DNA from: Candidatus Woesearchaeota archaeon | GTDB lineage: Archaea > Nanobdellota > Nanobdellia > Woesearchaeales > WJIZ01 | Length of the DNA: 6,780 nucleotides | Direction: 5' to 3' | Assembly: GCA_018303575.1 (NCBI GenBank) | Contig: JAGVXW010000078.1 | Coordinates: 1-6,780 of the forward strand | Part shown: one piece after another, positions 1 through 6,780 of the stretch | Layout: each line of letters opens with the position of its first letter | How positions within the stretch are numbered: the first letter of the stretch is position 1 | Program-made: the position numbers and the translations under genes | Notes under the pieces: generated by a model | The model's input: only the letters and a program-made list of their open reading frames with translations | What the model was told of the DNA's origin: nothing | Databases searched by the model: none

Positions 1-78
1 CAAGCCAGAAAGACAATCAACTGGCGCTTCACTAATGAAAACGCTGACGACTGGCTAGCTAAACATAATACAACATAA
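1..78 (+). CDS. C-terminal end of a probable IS630-type transposase (partial)
   Basis: The frame is open from the first base to a TAA at 76-78 and gives 25 residues containing KTINWRFTNENADDWL. IS630-family (Tc1/mariner-like DDE) transposases often end in an 'I-[ND]-W-x-F-T-x-x-[DN]-A' stretch, and this tail resembles that from memory. The catalytic DDE core lies outside the window, so the call rests on one short motif. The following gene starts only 27 bp later, which leaves just enough room for a terminal inverted repeat. It could equally be the end of an unrelated protein. Confidence 0.4.
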   Translation, partial: QARKTINWRFTNENADDWLAKHNTT

Positions 79-105
79 TTAAGTGGTCAGGATACTAGGG
101 TGGGT

Positions 106-537
106 ATGGCAACCGCAAGCGCAGATGGATGTGTCATCGATCACAACCCAATGGAACTCGGAGCCGCCATCGCCCGCGCCATTGAAGCAAGTGGCAAAAA
201 AGGCCCGGCCTTAAGAGAAGTGATGGGGAATGTTCTTACTCCCATTACGCAGCCAATGAATCTTGGAACAGTTGTGCTGGACGTGATGCGCATGACTAAT
301 GAATTGAGGTACAGTGCGGCTGCGGAGCGTCCAGAAGATTGGGCTGCACGAACTGCATATACTGGAGCGCGTTATCACGCGGTCTATGACCCGTTCATTC
401 AGGGGCATCTTGAAGTGGCGGGAGGGGACTCCGAATTAGGTGATGTGCGAAGGGAGTTTTTGGAAGCGTACGCTGCTGCAGCGAGAGCCGCGGGATTGGA
501 TCCGACGCCCCGAAACTATAGCGTAGGACAAAAATAA
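106..537 (+). CDS. Hypothetical protein, 143 residues, unrecognised
   Basis: I do not recognise a family. The protein is soluble-looking, with no signal peptide, membrane segment, Cys/His cluster or nucleotide-binding loop. It reads as mostly helical: an Ala-rich N-terminal helix (GAAIARAIEASG), a middle segment (LGTVVLDVMRMTNELRY), and a C-terminal helix (DVRREFLEAYAAAARAAG) before a short polar tail. A GTG six bases upstream (100) is an alternative start. I chose the ATG at 106 because the other well-supported starts in this window are all ATGG and this one fits (ATGGCA). No clear ribosome binding site is present. An AT-rich stretch at about 70-82 could be a weak TATA element giving a nearly leaderless message. 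It follows the transposase-like tail closely, so its upstream region may have been replaced by an insertion. Confidence 0.6.
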   Translation: MATASADGCVIDHNPMELGAAIARAIEASGKKGPALREVMGNVLTPITQPMNLGTVVLDVMRMTNELRYSAAAERPEDWAARTAYTGARYHAVYDPFIQGHLEVAGGDSELGDVRREFLEAYAAAARAAGLDPTPRNYSVGQK

Positions 538-556
538 TTGAGCAACGTTGCCCTGC

Positions 557-612
557 GCTATATACGGAGGAAGCAACAATTCCTATCAGTTACTTGCTTC
601 CGACAGTATAGC
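557..612 (+). repeat. Two-part inverted repeat (stem-loop) after the first gene
   Basis: GGAAGCAA at 569-576 pairs perfectly with TTGCTTCC at 594-601 around a 17-nt loop. Outside it, GCTATA at 557-562 pairs with TATAGC at 607-612, separated from the inner stem by an internal loop of 6 and 5 nt. It begins about 20 nt after the stop of the upstream gene. No T-run follows, so it is not a simple poly-U terminator. It may be a 3'-UTR structure, a DNA-binding site, or chance. Confidence 0.4.
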
Positions 613-639
613 TAAGGGCTGCACGACAAGGCACAAAGA

Positions 640-647
640 TTTATATA
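640..647 (+). promoter_or_regulatory. TATA box, distal promoter candidate for the helicase
   Basis: TTTATATA matches the archaeal box A consensus and is preceded by the purine-rich BRE-like ACAAAGA at 633-639. Transcription would be expected to start near 670, giving the helicase a leader of about 79 nt. The box lies in one arm of a 9-bp perfect inverted repeat (CGCTATATA at 556-564, TATATAGCG at 642-650). Confidence 0.5.
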
Positions 648-690
648 GCGGGCTGCGCTTCTTACGTACACTAAAGGTGAACAAGAAAGA

Positions 691-698
691 GTATATAT
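691..698 (+). promoter_or_regulatory. TATA box, proximal promoter candidate for the helicase
   Basis: GTATATAT lies 51 bp upstream of the helicase ATG and predicts a start near 720 with a leader of about 30 nt. The upstream AAGAAAGA stretch would serve as a BRE-like element. An ATCGTA/TACGAT palindrome overlaps its downstream edge. Confidence 0.45.
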
Positions 699-714
699 CG
701 TAGATCTTTACGAT
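697..714 (+). promoter_or_regulatory. Palindrome ATCGTA-N6-TACGAT in the helicase leader (possible operator or hairpin)
   Basis: Perfect 6-bp arms at 697-702 and 709-714 flank GATCTT. Relative to the proximal TATA box the site lies between TATA and the predicted start, a place where archaeal repressors can block polymerase recruitment. Relative to the distal promoter it would be an RNA hairpin in the 5' leader. The arms are short, so chance is possible. Confidence 0.35.
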
Positions 715-748
715 CAATCCAAGCGGTATGTAGCTTTTTCTTACGACA

Positions 749-2086
749 ATGGCGTTCAAGGCATTAGGAATCACTGAAGCGTTAGCAAAAGCGATTGCGG
801 AGCTCAACTTCGAGGCTCCCACGGAGATCCAGCAGAAGTCCATCCCGCCCGTCGTGGCTGGCCACGATGTCATCGCCGGCTCCAAGACCGGCTCGGGCAA
901 GACGCTGGCTTTCACTGCCGGCATCATGCAGAAAGTCGTGCCGGGCCAGGGCCTCCAGGCGCTCGTCATGACCCCGACGAGGGAACTCGCCGAGCAGGTG
1001 GCCAAAAGCATCTCAGGCTTCTCCAGGCACCAGCGCATGCATGTCGTCACGGTGTATGGCGGAGTATCCATCAACCCGCAGATCGACAGCCTCCCGCACG
1101 CCGATGTGGTCGTCGGGACTCCCGGAAGGCTGTTGGATCATCTGGAGCGCAACACCATCCGCCTGAATAAGGTGAGGATTCTCGTATTGGATGAGGCGGA
1201 CCGGATGCTCGACATGGGCTTCATAGAGGATGTCGAAAGGATCATCCGCGCCTGCCCGCAGGACCGGCAGACCCTCCTCTTTTCAGCCACTATTCCCCCT
1301 GACATTGAGCATCTTACAAAAAAGTATATGCGGAACCCGGAGCGCGTCAGCGCTGGAACACAGGTGGACCCGAGCCAGCTGAAGCAGGTCTTTTACACCG
1401 TGCCTGACAACCAGAAATTCTCACTTCTTGTCCATCTCCTAAAGCAGGAGCGGGAAGGTCTGGTGATGGTCTTCTGCAACAGTCGCAGGACCGTGGATTT
1501 CGTCGAGAAGAACCTCAGGAAGAACACTATTGAAGCCGAGGCCATCCACGGCGGCCTGTCGCAAGCAAAGCGAAGCCGCACCTTGGACAAGTTCCACGCC
1601 GGAAAGACCTATGCGCTCATCTGCACGGATGTCGCAGCGAGGGGCCTAGACATCCAGGGCGTGACGCACGTCTACAATTATGATATCCCCAAGGAAAGCA
1701 AGCAGTATATCCACCGCATCGGCAGGACAGCCAGGGTGGACAACCTCGGCAAGGCCATCAACCTGCTCGGCACGCGCGATTACGAGAACTTCGACCGCAT
1801 CCACCGCGATTACCGCCTCAACATCGAAAAGCTCGAGCTCCCCGTGATCGAGCGCGTCCGCGTCGAACCCTATGAGAGGAGCGAGGGCTTTGGAGACAGG
1901 CGAGGATTCCGAGGCCGTGACGATCGTAGAGGCGGCTTTGGAAGGGGAGAGCGCCGTGAGTTCCGAAGGGACGGCCCCCGGCATGGCGGTGGCTTTGGAC
2001 ACTCCCATCAGAGCTCTGCCGATCATTCGCCTCAAGAACATCGACAGCATGAAGGCCACCGGGCGCCCAAGTTCGGGAGCGCATGA
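749..2086 (+). CDS. DEAD-box ATP-dependent RNA helicase with RGG-type C-terminal tail
   Basis: This is a 445-residue superfamily 2 RNA helicase that would unwind or remodel RNA duplexes in the cytoplasm using ATP. All core motifs are visible: Q motif (F21 to Q28), Walker A TGSGKT (47-52), PTRELA (76-81), TPGR (124-127), DEAD (148-151), SAT (179-181), TDVAARGLD (293-301) and HRIGRTAR (322-329). From about residue 376 the protein becomes a low-complexity tail rich in Arg, Gly and His (RRGFRGR, RRGGFGRG, GHSHQ), typical of non-specific RNA binding in DeaD/RhlE-like and cold-shock helicases. The start ATGGCG has no Shine-Dalgarno sequence. Two TATA boxes and a palindrome lie upstream, which suggests regulated expression. 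The TGA stop overlaps the ATG of the next frame (ATGA), implying translational coupling. The family call is very secure; the physiological substrate is unknown. Confidence 0.96.
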   Translation: MAFKALGITEALAKAIAELNFEAPTEIQQKSIPPVVAGHDVIAGSKTGSGKTLAFTAGIMQKVVPGQGLQALVMTPTRELAEQVAKSISGFSRHQRMHVVTVYGGVSINPQIDSLPHADVVVGTPGRLLDHLERNTIRLNKVRILVLDEADRMLDMGFIEDVERIIRACPQDRQTLLFSATIPPDIEHLTKKYMRNPERVSAGTQVDPSQLKQVFYTVPDNQKFSLLVHLLKQEREGLVMVFCNSRRTVDFVEKNLRKNTIEAEAIHGGLSQAKRSRTLDKFHAGKTYALICTDVAARGLDIQGVTHVYNYDIPKESKQYIHRIGRTARVDNLGKAINLLGTRDYENFDRIHRDYRLNIEKLELPVIERVRVEPYERSEGFGDRRGFRGRDDRRGGFGRGERREFRRDGPRHGGGFGHSHQSSADHSPQEHRQHEGHRAPKFGSA

Positions 2087-2322
2087 GTTTCTCACCCTAT
2101 ACTCCCTCAAACCCATTTCCTTTAATGCCTTGGAAGAGCGATACATTCAAGCCCGACAAGAAGCATCCTCAGGAAGCGGAAATCGCTCTGGGCTTGCGTG
2201 TTCTCCACGTCACCAATTACCTTCAGGAAACGCACGACCCGCGATTCGGAGGGCTGGAATGGCTTTTTAATTATATCAAGGAAACAGCCGCGGAAAATCC
2301 TATCAAGACCGCATTTGAGTGA
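2083..2322 (+). CDS. Hypothetical protein, 79 residues, ended by an in-frame TGA
   Basis: I do not recognise a family. The start overlaps the helicase stop in an ATGA, consistent with coupled translation in one transcript. A second possible start is the ATG at 2125 (MPWKSDTFKPDKK), which drops a Pro/Ser-rich 14-residue leader. The rest looks like a genuine soluble protein: a charged segment, then RVLHVTNYLQETHDPRFGGLEWLFNYIKE. The frame stops at TGA 2320-2322, but the same frame continues without another stop to TAG 2479-2481 (see the next entry). The coding unit may therefore originally have been about 132 codons. It could be a recent nonsense mutation, a sequencing error, or less likely a recoded stop. 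Confidence 0.5.
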   Translation: MSFSPYTPSNPFPLMPWKSDTFKPDKKHPQEAEIALGLRVLHVTNYLQETHDPRFGGLEWLFNYIKETAAENPIKTAFE

Positions 2323-2481
2323 GTTTTCCACTATATCAAAACCCATCATCCGGACCTCTATAGGATATCCCATGAAATCACGGCGGGTATCTATGAAGCC
2401 GCTAGCATGCTTGAATATACCGTCGAGAAGAGCATCAAAAGATATGTGGACTCTTTCTTGACGAGGAATAGGTTTAAATAG
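2323..2481 (+). pseudogene. In-frame continuation of the 2083 frame beyond the TGA
   Basis: Reading the 2083 frame past TGA 2320-2322 gives 52 sense codons ending at TAG 2479-2481. The peptide (VFHYIKTHHPDLYRISHEI, then AGIYEAASMLEYTVEKSIK and RYVDSFLTRNRFK) is helical with regular hydrophobic spacing, as expected of real coding sequence. It has no convincing start of its own; the internal Met at 2407 would leave only 24 residues. I interpret it as the C-terminal half of the upstream gene, separated by one stop codon. Confidence 0.45.
2473..2480 (+). promoter_or_regulatory. TATA box before the PurM-like gene
   Basis: TTTAAATA is a match to the archaeal box A consensus, at the very end of the interrupted upstream frame. 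Its centre is only 22-23 nt from the annotated ATG at 2499, slightly closer than the roughly 27 nt seen for eS1 and the tRNA. The true transcript may begin just inside or at the ATG. It may also be incidental if purM is co-transcribed with the helicase. Confidence 0.4.
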
Positions 2482-2498
2482 GGAGTTTAAAGCGCGAC

Positions 2499-3506
2499 AT
2501 GCACCCGCTGAGCAAGGGCATGTTCTGCGAGATCTATGAGAATAAGGAGGTGTTTCCTGACCACTTCCTGGCCACAGCCATTGACGGCGTGGGCACAAAG
2601 GTGATTCTGGCCGAAGCGATGCGCAAATATGATACGATTGGCATCGACCTCGTCGCCATGTCCGCGAACGACCTCGCGACCTTCGGCAAGATGTCTCCCT
2701 TCATGTTCATCGATTATCTTGCCGTCGAGCACAAGATAGAAGAGGAAGCGCTGACAGGCGACATCATCAAGGGCATGGTGAAAGGCCTGGAGCAGTGTGA
2801 CGCTTCAAGCATCTTCAGGAACTCCATCAGGGTTCACTTTGGCAAAGGGGAGACCGCGAGCGTTGATGAATTGATGTCCGGCATCAATGAAGGATACGGC
2901 TTCGATCTCGCCGGCGGCATGATCGGATTCGTCCCGAAGAAAAATTTCGGCTTCCAAGTGAGACCTGGGCAGAAAATAATCGCATTGCCTTCCTCCGGCC
3001 TGCACTCCAACGGCTACACCGATGCGCGGTTACGATTATTGAAAGGAGAATTCGAAACCAGAGAAAAGTTCAGGAAAAGGTACACTGGAAAATTCAGGCT
3101 CGATGATGATTTTGATGGCTCGACCATCGGAGAAACGCTGTTGGCCCCGACCAGGCTCTATGTGAAACAGATGGCAAAGATCTCCAAGGGGTTCAATGTG
3201 CAGGGCGCGAACAACACCGGCTACGGCCTCAAGAACCTGAACCGCGTCACGGGAAAATTCAGCTTCCACCTCACTGATCCTTTGGAGCCGCAGCCTATTT
3301 TCAAGCTCCTGCAGAAGGAAGGGAAGTTCACGAAAGAGCAGATGTACACGAAATTCAACATGGGCATGGGCTTCTTCATCATCTGCGAAAAGGATGAGGC
3401 CGAGGACATCCTCCAGGTTGTGAAAGAAGGCGCCGTGGTGGGGGAGGTGCGGGCGGCTCCTTCCACCAAAGTCGTGATGGATGGCATCGGGTTTGTTGGC
3501 TACTAA
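2499..3506 (+). CDS. purM: Phosphoribosylformylglycinamidine cyclo-ligase (AIR synthase)-like protein, N-terminally short
   Basis: PurM catalyses the ATP-dependent ring closure of FGAM to AIR in purine synthesis. Family landmarks are DGVGTK (29-34), the YDTIGIDLVAM-x-x-ND stretch (44-58), GETAS (117-121), DLAGGMIG (136-143), SSGLHSNG (165-172), APTRLYVK and KFNMGMGFF near the C-terminus. Both AIRS domains are present in 335 residues. Oddities: the usual first 40-50 residues (the Y-x-x-AGVD start and the Gly-rich nucleotide loop) are missing, and the upstream frame is closed by TAA at 2475. The segment before GETAS is longer than usual and reads FGKGETAS rather than GGETA. The usual HITGGG reads NNTGYG, losing the His. 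It may therefore be a diverged PurM or a PurM-like paralogue. The start is uncertain: no good RBS, a TATA box very close, and an alternative ATG at 2520. T-runs follow the stop. Confidence 0.8.
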   Translation: MHPLSKGMFCEIYENKEVFPDHFLATAIDGVGTKVILAEAMRKYDTIGIDLVAMSANDLATFGKMSPFMFIDYLAVEHKIEEEALTGDIIKGMVKGLEQCDASSIFRNSIRVHFGKGETASVDELMSGINEGYGFDLAGGMIGFVPKKNFGFQVRPGQKIIALPSSGLHSNGYTDARLRLLKGEFETREKFRKRYTGKFRLDDDFDGSTIGETLLAPTRLYVKQMAKISKGFNVQGANNTGYGLKNLNRVTGKFSFHLTDPLEPQPIFKLLQKEGKFTKEQMYTKFNMGMGFFIICEKDEAEDILQVVKEGAVVGEVRAAPSTKVVMDGIGFVGY

Positions 3507-3507
3507 A

Positions 3508-3519
3508 TTTTTGGGTTTT
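3508..3519 (+). terminator. Probable T-run terminator after the PurM-like gene
   Basis: TTTTT (3508-3512) and TTTT (3516-3519) follow the TAA stop at 3504-3506. Archaeal RNA polymerase terminates at such U-runs without needing a hairpin. A fresh promoter follows 30 bp later, which supports a transcript boundary here. Confidence 0.45.
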
Positions 3520-3544
3520 AACGGCTATCTCTCCAAAATTTCTA

Positions 3545-5483
<1,939 letters not shown>

Positions 5484-5484
<1 letters not shown>

Positions 5485-5497
5485 GAAACTTTATAAA
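5484..5497 (+). promoter_or_regulatory. TATA box of the eS1 gene, leaderless configuration
   Basis: GGAAAC (5484-5489) and TTTATAAA (5490-5497; its first T doubles as the end of the ACT context) begin at the last base of the gyrB stop. The TATA centre is about 26 nt from the ATG at 5520, so the message should start at or next to the start codon. Confidence 0.65.
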
Positions 5498-5519
5498 CGT
5501 TCCCGGAGTTCTCAGACGG

Positions 5520-6182
5520 ATGGCAACAGCGGTCAAGAAGCGGTGGTTCCCCATCCTCGCCCCGAAATACTTCGGCGATCGCCTTATCGGAGAAGTCCCC
5601 GCGGCAGAGCCGAAGGCGCTCATCGGCAAGATCCTCACGGTCAACCTGTTCACGCTCACGGACAACATCAAGCGCCAGAACTTCGAGGTCAGCTTGGTGG
5701 TAGACAGCGTCGAGGGCGATGCCGGCCATACCTCGATTCTGGGGATGCGGATGATCCCCACGTCCATCAGGCGGATGATACGGAAGGGACGCGCCCGGCT
5801 GGATATCACCGTCAGGGCGATCACCAAGAAGGAAGAGGCGGTGGCTGTCAAGCTGCTGCTCATCACAAAAAAGAGTGTCCGAGGCTCGGTCTATCATGCG
5901 CTGAACAACACATCAAGGAATTTTGTGTCGCGCCGCATCGCCGACTCTGAATTCGCGGCCATTGCCGAAGAATTGGTGGACGGCAGGCTCGCCAAGGACC
6001 TCAAGGCCAAAGTGAACAAGATCTACCCGCTCCGCAGCTGCGACGTGCGCGATTTCAGGCTCGAGCGCACTCTCAAGGCGGCGGACGTCAGGCGCATCAA
6101 GCAAGAGATGGCCAATATCAAAGAGGAGCCGGTGGTTGTTGAAGAGCCCATGCCCGAAGAGGAAGTTGCGGCGCAGGCGTAA
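5520..6182 (+). CDS. rps3ae: Small ribosomal subunit protein eS1 (S3ae)
   Basis: This 220-residue protein is an archaeal/eukaryotic-specific component of the 30S platform near the mRNA exit. The opening KKRWFPILAPKYFGDRLIGE, with 'LIGK' and 'VNLFTLT' following, and the later KIYPLRSCDVRDFR match the family's W-x-x-ILAP-x-x-F and KIYPLR-x-x-x-IR landmarks. The middle (MRMIPTSIRRMIRKGRARLD) is basic, as expected for rRNA contact. The last 25 residues form an acidic tail (EEPVVVEEPMPEEE), common in archaeal versions. Length is normal. The ATG has no Shine-Dalgarno sequence and sits one TATA spacing from its promoter, so leaderless translation is likely. It is transcribed separately from gyrB despite a gap of only 35 bp. 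Confidence 0.95.
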   Translation: MATAVKKRWFPILAPKYFGDRLIGEVPAAEPKALIGKILTVNLFTLTDNIKRQNFEVSLVVDSVEGDAGHTSILGMRMIPTSIRRMIRKGRARLDITVRAITKKEEAVAVKLLLITKKSVRGSVYHALNNTSRNFVSRRIADSEFAAIAEELVDGRLAKDLKAKVNKIYPLRSCDVRDFRLERTLKAADVRRIKQEMANIKEEPVVVEEPMPEEEVAAQA

Positions 6183-6183
6183 A

Positions 6184-6198
6184 TGTTTCTGTTTTTCT
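6184..6198 (+). terminator. T-rich terminator after eS1
   Basis: TGTTTCTGTTTTTCTT immediately follows the TAA stop, with a T5 run at 6192-6196. This is typical of archaeal intrinsic termination by U-runs, and the tRNA promoter follows. Confidence 0.5.
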
Positions 6199-6208
6199 TG
6201 AGTGTACT

Positions 6209-6228
6209 CCAAAGAAAGCTATATAAAC
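6209..6228 (+). promoter_or_regulatory. BRE and TATA box of tRNA-Gln
   Basis: The purine-rich CCAAAGAAAG precedes CTATATAAA (6220-6228). The TATA centre is about 29 nt from the first base of the mature tRNA, so the transcript would start a few bases upstream, the usual archaeal arrangement. Confidence 0.65.
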
Positions 6229-6252
6229 GACTTTCCAACCACTTTCGCTTAG

Positions 6253-6325
6253 AGCCCCGTAGTCTAGCGGTCAAGGATAGAGCCCTCTGGAGGCTTTGAC
6301 CCCAGTTCGAATCTGGGCGGGGCTA
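6253..6325 (+). tRNA. tRNA-Gln (anticodon CUG)
   Basis: The 73-nt sequence folds fully. The acceptor stem AGCCCCG (6253-6259) pairs with CGGGGCT (6318-6324), with discriminator A6325. The D stem GTC (6262-6264) pairs with GAT (6276-6278). The anticodon stem GAGCC/GGCTT encloses the loop CTCTGGA, so the anticodon is CTG (6287-6289), reading CAG. The variable loop is TGAC, and the T arm is CCCAG-TTCGAAT-CTGGG (6301-6317). There is no intron and no encoded CCA. The first pair is A1-U72, as I recall for archaeal tRNA-Gln, which is normally charged via Glu-tRNA-Gln and the GatDE amidotransferase. The last three bases also form the stop codon of the gene on the opposite strand. Confidence 0.95.
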
Positions 6326-6676
6326 TATCTTACTTTTATCTCCATTTGGCCCAATTATCTGCATAATAAGTTCAACGCATTCAGAAAAATTCGAGTGAAC
6401 CAAACTATTAGGAATGCGTAACGTGAAATATCCTTTTTGAAAGGAATAATACGTTCTTTTTAAGTCCGCCAGCGCTTGTTTTGGATTTAAATTATGTTGC
6501 TCTCCATCTACTTCTATGTTTAGTCTATGGCTAGGAATTGCTAAATCGATGTGTTTGTAGCCATCCCAAAATTCACAATATGAAGAGATTCCCCTCAATC
6601 TAAGCTCGTCATGTAGTTTTAATGCAGTTGGTGTAGATCGACTGCGAGCCTTCATCTCTTTTTGAATCGGTTCCAT
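6323..6676 (-). CDS. DUF559-family putative endonuclease (PD-(D/E)XK fold)
   Basis: The 117-residue protein contains HIDLAIPSHRLNIEVDGEQH followed by D71-x-x-R74 and KGYFTLRIPNSLV. This is the DUF559 core, related to very-short-patch-repair and other PD-(D/E)XK nucleases. Candidate active-site residues are D44, E55 and D57 (E-V-D), with Q60-H61 nearby. The N-terminus (TPTALKLHDELRLRG) fits the first helix of the fold. The substrate is unknown; members are often solitary genes associated with mobile DNA. The gene is visibly AT-rich compared with gyrB and eS1. Its TAG stop is made from the last three bases of tRNA-Gln on the other strand. Both features suggest horizontal acquisition. The start is ATGGAA; minus-strand TATA-like TATTTTAAT (6701-6709) gives a near-leaderless spacing. 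Confidence 0.85.
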   Translation of the reverse strand: MEPIQKEMKARSRSTPTALKLHDELRLRGISSYCEFWDGYKHIDLAIPSHRLNIEVDGEQHNLNPKQALADLKRTYYSFQKGYFTLRIPNSLVHSNFSECVELIMQIIGPNGDKSKI

Positions 6677-6700
6677 AGTGTTGCTTAGGGACTGTCAATT

Positions 6701-6709
6701 ATTAAAATA
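6701..6709 (-). promoter_or_regulatory. TATA-like element for the DUF559 gene
   Basis: On the minus strand this reads TATTTTAAT, centred about 29 nt before the ATG at 6676, consistent with a transcript starting at or close to the start codon. A second AT-rich element (6712-6720) is a possible alternative. Confidence 0.35.
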
Positions 6710-6714
6710 GGCAT

Positions 6715-6723
6715 ATTTATTAA
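6715..6723 (+). promoter_or_regulatory. TATA-like element for the divergent gene at 6746
   Basis: ATTTATTAA is centred about 27 nt before the ATG at 6746, the same spacing as eS1, so a leaderless message is likely. The 69-bp gap between the divergent starts would hold both promoters. Confidence 0.35.
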
Positions 6724-6745
6724 GGAGTGCCATTATTATTGAGGC

Positions 6746-6780
6746 ATGGTCGACGAGCGGTCAATAAAACAAAAGTTCTT
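6746..6780 (+). CDS. Start of a divergent gene, truncated by the window end
   Basis: ATG at 6746 opens a frame (MVDERSIKQKF...) that stays open to the last base. The start context ATGG matches the other secure starts in the window, and a TATA-like element lies at leaderless spacing. Eleven residues are too few to identify the product. Confidence 0.4.
   Translation, partial: MVDERSIKQKF

Noticed and set aside
538..748. A CRISPR array or tRNA in the gap before the helicase
   Set aside because: There are no regularly spaced direct repeats and no cloverleaf; only short inverted repeats and TATA elements are present.
1872..2270. A 132-codon frame overlapping the helicase tail in another frame
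   Set aside because: It is a shadow of the Arg/Gly-rich helicase tail and of the 2083 frame. It has no promoter or start signal of its own and its composition is irregular.
2198..2461. An 87-codon plus-strand frame across the interrupted gene
   Set aside because: Its composition (Ser/Arg/Lys-rich, no regular hydrophobic pattern) looks like out-of-frame translation, whereas the 2083 frame reads as a real protein on both sides of the TGA.
2083..2481. Selenocysteine at TGA 2320-2322
   Set aside because: No known selenoprotein motif surrounds the codon, I see no convincing archaeal SECIS-like hairpin nearby, and the small helical protein resembles no redox family.
2323..2498. The missing PurM N-terminus hidden in another frame upstream
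   Set aside because: None of the three plus frames here contains an AGVD-like start or a Gly-rich loop, so a single frameshift would not restore it.

Overview
The window looks archaeal. It carries ribosomal protein eS1 (S3ae), which bacteria lack. TTTATATA/CTATATAA-type TATA boxes, some with purine-rich BRE-like stretches, sit about 27 nt upstream of several start codons or of the tRNA. The tRNA-Gln(CUG) has an A1-U72 pair and no encoded CCA. The core genes are rich in G and C at third positions, and the lineage cannot be fixed from this sequence; a DPANN or euryarchaeal-type genome with bacterial-type gyrase is possible.

Layout. At 1-78 is the tail of a gene that resembles the C-terminus of an IS630-type transposase. 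An unrecognised 143-residue protein follows at 106-537. A 211-bp gap (538-748) holds inverted repeats and two TATA boxes ahead of a DEAD-box RNA helicase with an RGG-type tail (749-2086). An ATGA overlap links the helicase to an unrecognised small gene (2083-2322), whose reading frame continues past one in-frame TGA to 2481. Next comes a PurM (AIR synthase)-like protein that lacks the usual N-terminus and has altered signature motifs (2499-3506). A T-rich stretch and a clear promoter lead into full-length gyrB (3613-5484). The eS1 gene follows with its own, apparently leaderless promoter (5520-6182), then tRNA-Gln (6253-6325). A visibly AT-rich, minus-strand DUF559 endonuclease-like gene (6323-6676) ends inside the last three bases of the tRNA. 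A divergent gene starts at 6746 and runs off the end.

The genes are mainly housekeeping: RNA remodelling, purine synthesis or a relative of it, DNA supercoiling, ribosome and tRNA. The accessory parts are the two edges (the IS-like tail and the DUF559 gene at the tRNA 3' end) and the 2083-2500 stretch. I see no convincing new multi-gene system. The best leads are the interrupted frame at 2083-2481, the atypical PurM homologue, and the helicase leader.
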